Assembly (NCBI RefSeq): GCF_000002425.4
Contig: NC_037263.1
Span: 6,448,959 to 6,512,958 of the forward strand
DNA: 64,000 nt
Direction of reading: 5' to 3'
DNA from: Physcomitrium patens
Lineage: Eukaryota; Streptophyta; Bryopsida; Funariales; Funariaceae
Positions 58,921 through 64,000 of the stretch are shown here, in pieces (position 1 is the stretch's first letter; every line of letters begins with the position of its first letter). The translations under genes were made by a program, and so were the position numbers. The notes beneath the pieces were generated by a model. That model did not search any database and was not told where the DNA came from. It saw only the letters and a list, made by a program, of their open reading frames with translations.

Positions 58921-60363
58921 TATGCATAAAAAAAAGAGATAAATGATGGACATCATTTTAAATCAGATATGGATACTTTGAACACAATATCATATATTAT
59001 AGACTCACAAATAGCCGAACTATTTTTCAACATCTAATAAATGATGTTTTTTAAGAATTTCTTGATAATTTTTTTATTTGTTATTAAGACGATATCTTAA
59101 TCTATTCTAAGAACATAAAAGAATATAAACTTTATGTTTTTTTTATATTACAAAAATTTAAAAATATAATATTAAATGCTTAGATGTAAAAGTACATATT
59201 TTATACTACTTAAGTTGATTTCTTAAGATATATCATTTCAAATGTTGGCTTTATGATGGAACCTAAAAAGTTCAAACTATCATGGATTGAAATATTTTAA
59301 TAATAATATGAGATATGCAATTTTTTTTGTAATTTATCAATTATTATCAGATCTTTTTCTAGAATTTTTTTTAAATTACAATTCAACTATACATTTGACT
59401 TGTAAATATGAACTTGAATAAAGAAGTTGAGGTTTTGTATAAAGGAATTAGATTTAGAGCATTTCTTATTAGTGAAGAAATTCATCTAGTTGCATATTTA
59501 TTAAATCTATCAGAGTTTATGAAGATTCATCTTATATTTCATATATCTATTCTTGAGCCATATAAAATAGTGAATATTATAAAAAGAAGACCAATGGCAT
59601 AGCCTCATATAAAAGTGGATACTAATCAAAAATTTAAAGTAGAAGAATTCTTAAACTAAAAGAGATGTCGATTTAAGTTAGAATATCTTATTCATTGGCA
59701 TTAATATGATATTAGTGAATGCACATAGAAGCCAACAAAGAATCTTACAAGTGTAGTAGAGAAGGTTAAAGCTTTTTATCAATGACATCCATCAAAATTA
59801 AGATGAAGAGACAAACATATCTTTGCTATAAAAGAAAGAATATTCAATAAAAATTATATTCTATCTTTTATTCTTTATTAAAAATTCTTTGTATTTGTAA
59901 TACTAATGAAATAGAGAATCAATGATTAATAGATTCAATTTAAGATCTATTATTTATTGAATTATCAGATAAGTCATTACAATTCAAGATAAAATAATTG
60001 AGAAGAGATCCTCAATCAAGACATATTCTTCTTAAAATAGATGGCAAGATATAACACATTTGATATCACAACCTTGAAAGAAAATCTTGATATTTGGTGA
60101 TTTTATTAGATATAGGAATGACTCTTCATAGTATAATAAATGTTTTGTTTGAAAGAAGTTACGAAGACCTTAACAATGATTAAATATCAAAGTGGCCTTT
60201 CTACCTTGGAATGAGACATTATCAATGGTTTAAAAGATCAATCAACTATCTTAAAAAAAGAAACAATGATCAAAGTATATAATAAATATAATTTTTTTCA
60301 TCTTAAACTTCATCAATATATAATTCCTAGTCTTTATGGAACTTGTTCCTAGAAAAGGAGGTT
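58921..60363 (+). pseudogene. pol: G0 RT end, GPY/F and chromodomain, right part
   Basis: Starts with TATGC and RT (decayed GDE-TTFKSDMDTLNT-like block, then CY-DDILIYSKN at about 59083). RT sequence ends near 59420 and is followed at once by the GPY/F tail (ISEEIHLVAYLLNLSEFMK, SILEPYKIVNI) and the chromodomain (LEYLIHWH-YDIS). RNase H and the integrase core are missing: an internal deletion of about 1.9 kb relative to G2. With gag also absent, G0 was non-autonomous before the later insertions. Confidence 0.8.
59911..60255 (+). pseudogene. aORF of G0
   Basis: Starts ATA GAG AAT CAA (IENQ) and ends ..HYQWFKRSINYL; the stop is mutated to AAA. 114 codons, 12 bases shorter than G1/G2, so the reading frame is unbroken by indels. 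Conserved pieces include RHILLKIDGKI, YLVILLDIGMT and NVLFERSYEDLNND. Several nonsense changes (TAA, TGA). It shows that the extra frame predates the deletion of integrase in this lineage. Confidence 0.7.
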
Positions 60364-60490
60364 ATATCACAAACATACATATTTATTCCAGTATTTATCT
60401 AAGTAACATGAATAAATAGAAATAGATAAAAATAAATAAATTTAATATATTTTAAAGAATCTCTTTAGAAACATTATAGACATGGTTTTT
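60364..60490 (+). repeat. G0 3' LTR, truncated
   Basis: TATCACAAACATACAT after a purine tract (agaaaaggaggttata); about 125 bases match the family LTR start before a different repeat begins. Confidence 0.75.
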
Positions 60491-60500
60491 CCTTTACACA

Positions 60501-61018
60501 TGTAATAGAGTATGGATAAGATAATTGTAATATTGATGTATAGAGATAGGTAATTGGAATTATTTTTGGCAAGTTTTTAGAAGTTTTTAGAATTGGGGCG
60601 AAGTTGGTGGTCTACATAAGATCCACTATAGAACATTCTAAATAAATTTAGGATAGTTATCTAAGTAAGGCCCATCTTTAGAACCTTCTAAGAAGGCAGA
60701 TATCTTAGTAGGGCCTATCATTAGAGACATTCTAAAAGGTTTCAAGATGGTTGGACAAAGTATAGATAGGACTGATTGAGGCCATTTAGAGCATTTGACT
60801 TGATATGGCTTTAGTCCTTTTTTCTTAGTAAATTTTGAATTATATTTTTTTTATTTTTTATTTTTTTATTTTTTTTTGCTTTACTTTATATTTTATGTAT
60901 GATTTTATTTAGTTATATTTAATTTTATTTTGACTTTTTTTTTCTATTTTGTAATAGAAATTATATTGCTATAGACTAAAAGAGTTTTAGATTTTAGAAA
61001 AAATTTAATCTTGTTTCA
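60501..61018 (+). repeat. LTR of gypsy element G6
   Basis: TGTAATAGAGTATGG to ATCTTGTTTCA, about 518 bases, unrelated to the chromovirus LTR. Its end is set by the primer site that follows immediately. The start is chosen on the TG dinucleotide and is less sure. A long T-rich run at 60840-60960. Confidence 0.6.
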
Positions 61019-61032
61019 TTGATATCAAAGCA
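61019..61032 (+). other. G6 primer-binding site
   Basis: TTGATATCAAAGC, close to TTGGTATCAGAGC, the usual initiator-Met tRNA site, directly after the LTR. Confidence 0.7.
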
Positions 61033-61280
61033 AATATTAATTTATTCTTTGGTAGCGTTTTAATAGCCATCGTCTAGTTAGAGGTCAATTGTTGTTGTTA
61101 CACTATGTACTATTTTAGAGCTATTACAAGGTACTTTTAAGAAGTCAATTAAAAGAAGAAAAGGCATTATGGTAGCATAATTTGGTAAAAAAATAACGGC
61201 ATAGGAGATATGACAGAATCATCTTGAATGGAGGCCTAGGTGCAACACCTCCTAGATTAGATAGCTACTTAAAAAAAATA

Positions 61281-62834
61281 AATGGAAGCTTCTAAGACAA
61301 AAGAGTTGACATTTGTTAGGTTGAAATTAGAAAATTCTAATATATATTTTGGAACTTCAAGACAAAAAAATGTATGCCAATGGCTCTTTAGCATGTGTCA
61401 ATACTTCCAACTATCTAGGACAAATATCACTAAAAGAATTATATATGCAACTAACTATTTGAAAGGTATAGCAATCATTAGGTGTCGACATTGAGCTCAA
61501 AACTATGGAGTTTAAGATGAATTTTTTAAGTGAAAGGAGTTTGAGACCAAATTTAAGAGTTGATTTTGGCCTATCAATGTAAAAAAGTTAGCATGCAATC
61601 AAATAGCTAACCTTACATAATTCAAGTCAATGAAAGATTATGTCTCTCAATTCAATTGTCTATGTTTCTAAATCCGTAATATTTGAAAGGCAGAGAGGAT
61701 GGATTGATTTGTATAAGGATTGAAACCTATGATTCAACAAGACGTAGAATTAAGAGATTTGCAAATATTTAAAGAGGCAATTAGGATTGCAAAGAGGATC
61801 AATGCTATAGATTTTAGAAATTATAGAGTATGATTTATAGTAAAAAATCTTTTGCCACTATCTATTATTACAATACAATAATCAATGTTGATTGAGATTG
61901 ATGCCTTACAAGGACCACTTATACCATAGACATGACAAATATTGACATAGAAAAGATTATATTATTATTGTTGAGAATTGACCATTATATTAGAGATTTT
62001 TTGAAGCATCAAAATTCAATTACCAGCAAATTAAGGTCAATTATCAATCTCAAGGTTTACAAAGTTGATAAAGAAGTGGAGTAAGGAAACAAAGCTCCCT
62101 ACTAAAAGCATCGAAGGTTAATATTGGAAATAGTTGTTGTTTCTTAGAGACATATGGCATGATCTTAAACAACTATCAAAAGGATTGATTAGTATATCTA
62201 ATGGATTGACTAAAAAGACAATCATATCGAGTACTTATAGATTATAGCTCTATTAAAAATTATATCTCAACTAAGATTATTTATCAATTTGGGATTAAAA
62301 CCAAGATGATTAAAGGAAGGAATATATATCTAGCTGATGATTGAAAAAATATATTAAGTAAAATACATGAACAAAGGTTGAATGATACTTATGCCTTGAG
62401 AAAGAAGTTGAAGATAACAAAGCTTAGATATGGCATTATCCTTGATATGCTATGGCTAGAGGTAGAAAATAAGCAAGTTGATTGATTAAGAAGGATGATT
62501 TCTTTTAAAGATAATAGACATAAGATGACTCTTTATGCCTTTACATTGAATGAGGTAACAAAATAATCTACGACTAAAAGCTTCCTTATAGGGATGACCT
62601 TTATGAAGAAACAAATATATTATAAGCAATCAATATATATGGTGGTTTTAAATCTTGTCTCAATGGTAGGAAAGACAATCAAAGGAGTAGAATAGAAAGA
62701 AAAACTCATATGTCAATATTAAAATAACTTTCTAACTAACTTACTTAGTGGCATTCCATCTTATTGAAGTACCCTCTTTTAAATAAAAGTAATGCGTAGA
62801 GCCAAACTGACAAGTTAGCCAATTTATTACCTAA
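61281..62834 (+). pseudogene. gag: G6 gag and protease (distinct Ty3/gypsy lineage)
   Basis: Gag begins near 61282 (MEASKTKELTFVRLKLENS), with CQYFQLSRTNITKRIIYATN, then segments SMKDYVSQFNCL and VELRDLQIFKEAIRIAKR, the standard retrotransposon-gag fold region. A protease-like piece VLIDYSSIKNYISTKI lies at about 62230-62280 (DSGSS-type motif changed to DYSS). A following piece, RLRYGIIL..WLEVENKQVDW-like, ends the retroviral-protease region. Sequence reads on to 62834, where G5 begins, so RT is missing in this window. Frameshifts and stops are many. Confidence 0.75.
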
Positions 62835-63374
62835 TATTAAAAATATGAATCTTGAAGAAAGAAAATACTCAATAAACTCTTATGTCACTGAAAAGAATTA
62901 AAAAGTCAGTCAAAGATGATATAATATTGAACTAGAATAGCTATTGCTAAAAACAAAAAAATTAGAAAATCTTGAAATAATACTAAAGACTAGAGAGGCA
63001 TTGATAAGAGTGAAGAAGACTTTACTCTTGCCCTTATATATACTCTTAACTAGGAGCTATGTGGCAATGTCCTATAGGACCTTCAAAACGTATTGACTTT
63101 ACAAGACATGTGTCTTTACTTATAAGTTAAGTTTTTTATATGTGTGCAACATAGTTAATTTGTTCTGCAAGCTATCAACATGTGATTAATTTATTGACCA
63201 AGTTTCTAACCTATCAATCAACTATAAATACATTTAAAGTCAAAACGATGTCTATGAAGCTTCTAAGAAGCTATTCTAGAAGGTATTATAAAATTAACTT
63301 ATTTTTATCTAATTTTCTTTATTTCTACCTAATCATATAGATATTTATTAGAATACTTGTCTATAATCATGACA
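62835..63374 (-). repeat. G5 3' LTR (minus orientation)
   Basis: About 540 bases. On the plus strand it begins tattaaaaatatgaatcttg (decayed LTR end) and finishes ATAATCATGACA, the clean TGTCATGATTAT LTR start. Resembles the G4 LTR more than those of G1-G3. Confidence 0.85.
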
Positions 63375-63392
63375 TTATCCTTTTTTCTAGGA
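63375..63392 (-). other. G5 polypurine tract
   Basis: Minus strand tcctagaaaaaaggataa immediately before the LTR. Confidence 0.8.
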
Positions 63393-63481
63393 ATAAATTC
63401 CATAAAAAGTAGTCTTCATATATTGAGGAAACCTAAGATGTGAAAAATTGTATTTGTCATGTACTATGATCTTTGTTCTCT

Positions 63482-63837
63482 TCAAAGATTGTTGATAGGT
63501 TCTCTCAACCATCAATAGTGTCTCATACTAAGGCAAGAAGACCACCTTGTTATTTCATCATTGTTGAGGCCTTCGTAACTTTCTTCAAATAAAACATTTG
63601 AAAAATTGTCAAGAATTGTTACTACCTTTGATAAAATCACCAAATATTAGAAGTCTCTTCCAAGGTCATGATACCAAACACTTTGTATCTTCTATTTATT
63701 TGAAGAAAGACATATTATTCTTAAAGATCTTCATCTTGATCTTATTATCTTAAAGGTTATAATATTTGTAATATCTTGTTTGGTAAGTCTAAAAATAAAA
63801 GCTCTTCAATTGAATTTGCTAGTTGTTGATTTTCCAT
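63482..63837 (-). pseudogene. aORF of G5
   Basis: Minus strand, ATG at 63837 (MENQQLANSIEELLFLDLP) to the terminal TGA at 63482. It is 356 bases, one base short of the 357 in G1 and G2; the deletion lies in the middle. Conserved pieces on both sides: VWYHDLGRD, NVLFEESYEGLNND and the C terminus RHY-WLREPINNL. Start codon and N terminus are intact. Supports a conserved extra gene in this family. Confidence 0.72.
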
Positions 63838-64000
63838 CTTTTTAGCGTCACAAATACAAAAAAGCTACCAAAAAAAATATAAAGTAGAATGTTATCTTAC
63901 TTTGATCTTATTTCTTTTATAATAAAGATTTGTTATTCTTCATCTTGATTTTAATAGATGTTATTGATGAAAAGCTTCAATTCTCTTTGTTGCATTTGTA
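63838..64000 (-). pseudogene. G5 chromodomain end (runs off window)
   Basis: Minus strand: a TNATKRIEAFHQ-like chromodomain C terminus at 64000-63950, then the pol stop and the spacer to the aORF. The rest of pol lies outside. Confidence 0.7.

Overview
The window looks like a stretch of a land-plant nuclear genome. It is AT-rich and packed with LTR retrotransposons. Between them lie three islands of more mixed base composition, at about 2.2-6.7 kb, 10.75-11.26 kb and 22.8-26.7 kb, which carry exon-like pieces with GT..AG borders. Long (TA)n runs are frequent. The main repeat is a Ty3/gypsy chromovirus (integrase GPY/F module followed by a chromodomain). This combination, the AT-richness and the absence of recognisable seed-plant markers make a seedless plant such as a moss plausible, but that is a guess. 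No bacterial features, rRNA, tRNA or CRISPR array were seen.

Layout. 1-1,917: minus-strand gypsy protease/RT fused to an LTR in the opposite orientation, then a second LTR piece. 2.2-6.7 kb: mixed-composition DNA with an exon-like fragment repeated elsewhere and one good coding exon. 6.7-14.9 kb: intergenic, with microsatellites, a GC-rich island and a gene fragment at 12.7-13.1 kb. 14,898-20,906: gypsy element G1. 22.8-26.7 kb: island with a minus-strand spliced gene of unknown function. 27.6-28.9 kb: old copy (S3) of a 1.25-kb LTR-like repeat. 31,088-37,439: gypsy element G2, the most complete copy. 37.9-40.2 kb: broken minus-strand gene split by repeat S1.

40.2-60.5 kb is one nested structure. 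An internally deleted element, G0, was hit twice within its RT region, by G3 (41,553-53,511, plus strand) and by G4 (53,646-58,920, minus strand, exact 5-bp target duplication TATGC). G3 itself contains solo-LTR-like repeat S2 (45,101-46,343) and a Ty1/copia element C1 (46,804-51,462). 60.5-62.8 kb is a different gypsy element, G6 (LTR, primer site, gag, protease). From 62,835 a minus-strand chromovirus, G5, runs off the right edge.

How the parts work together. In this family gag, protease-RT-RNase H-integrase-chromodomain lie in order between LTRs of about 550 bp. All copies carry stops or deletions and look inactive. After the chromodomain and before the 3' LTR there is one more reading frame of 119 codons, here called aORF. 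Its length and frame are kept in G1, G2 and, with small indels, in G0 and G5. I know of no such protein in this position, and it is the best candidate here for something undescribed. A second candidate is the shared 'LTR piece - inverted LTR - protease' junction seen in inverse orientation at 1-1.9 kb and 40.2-41.5 kb.
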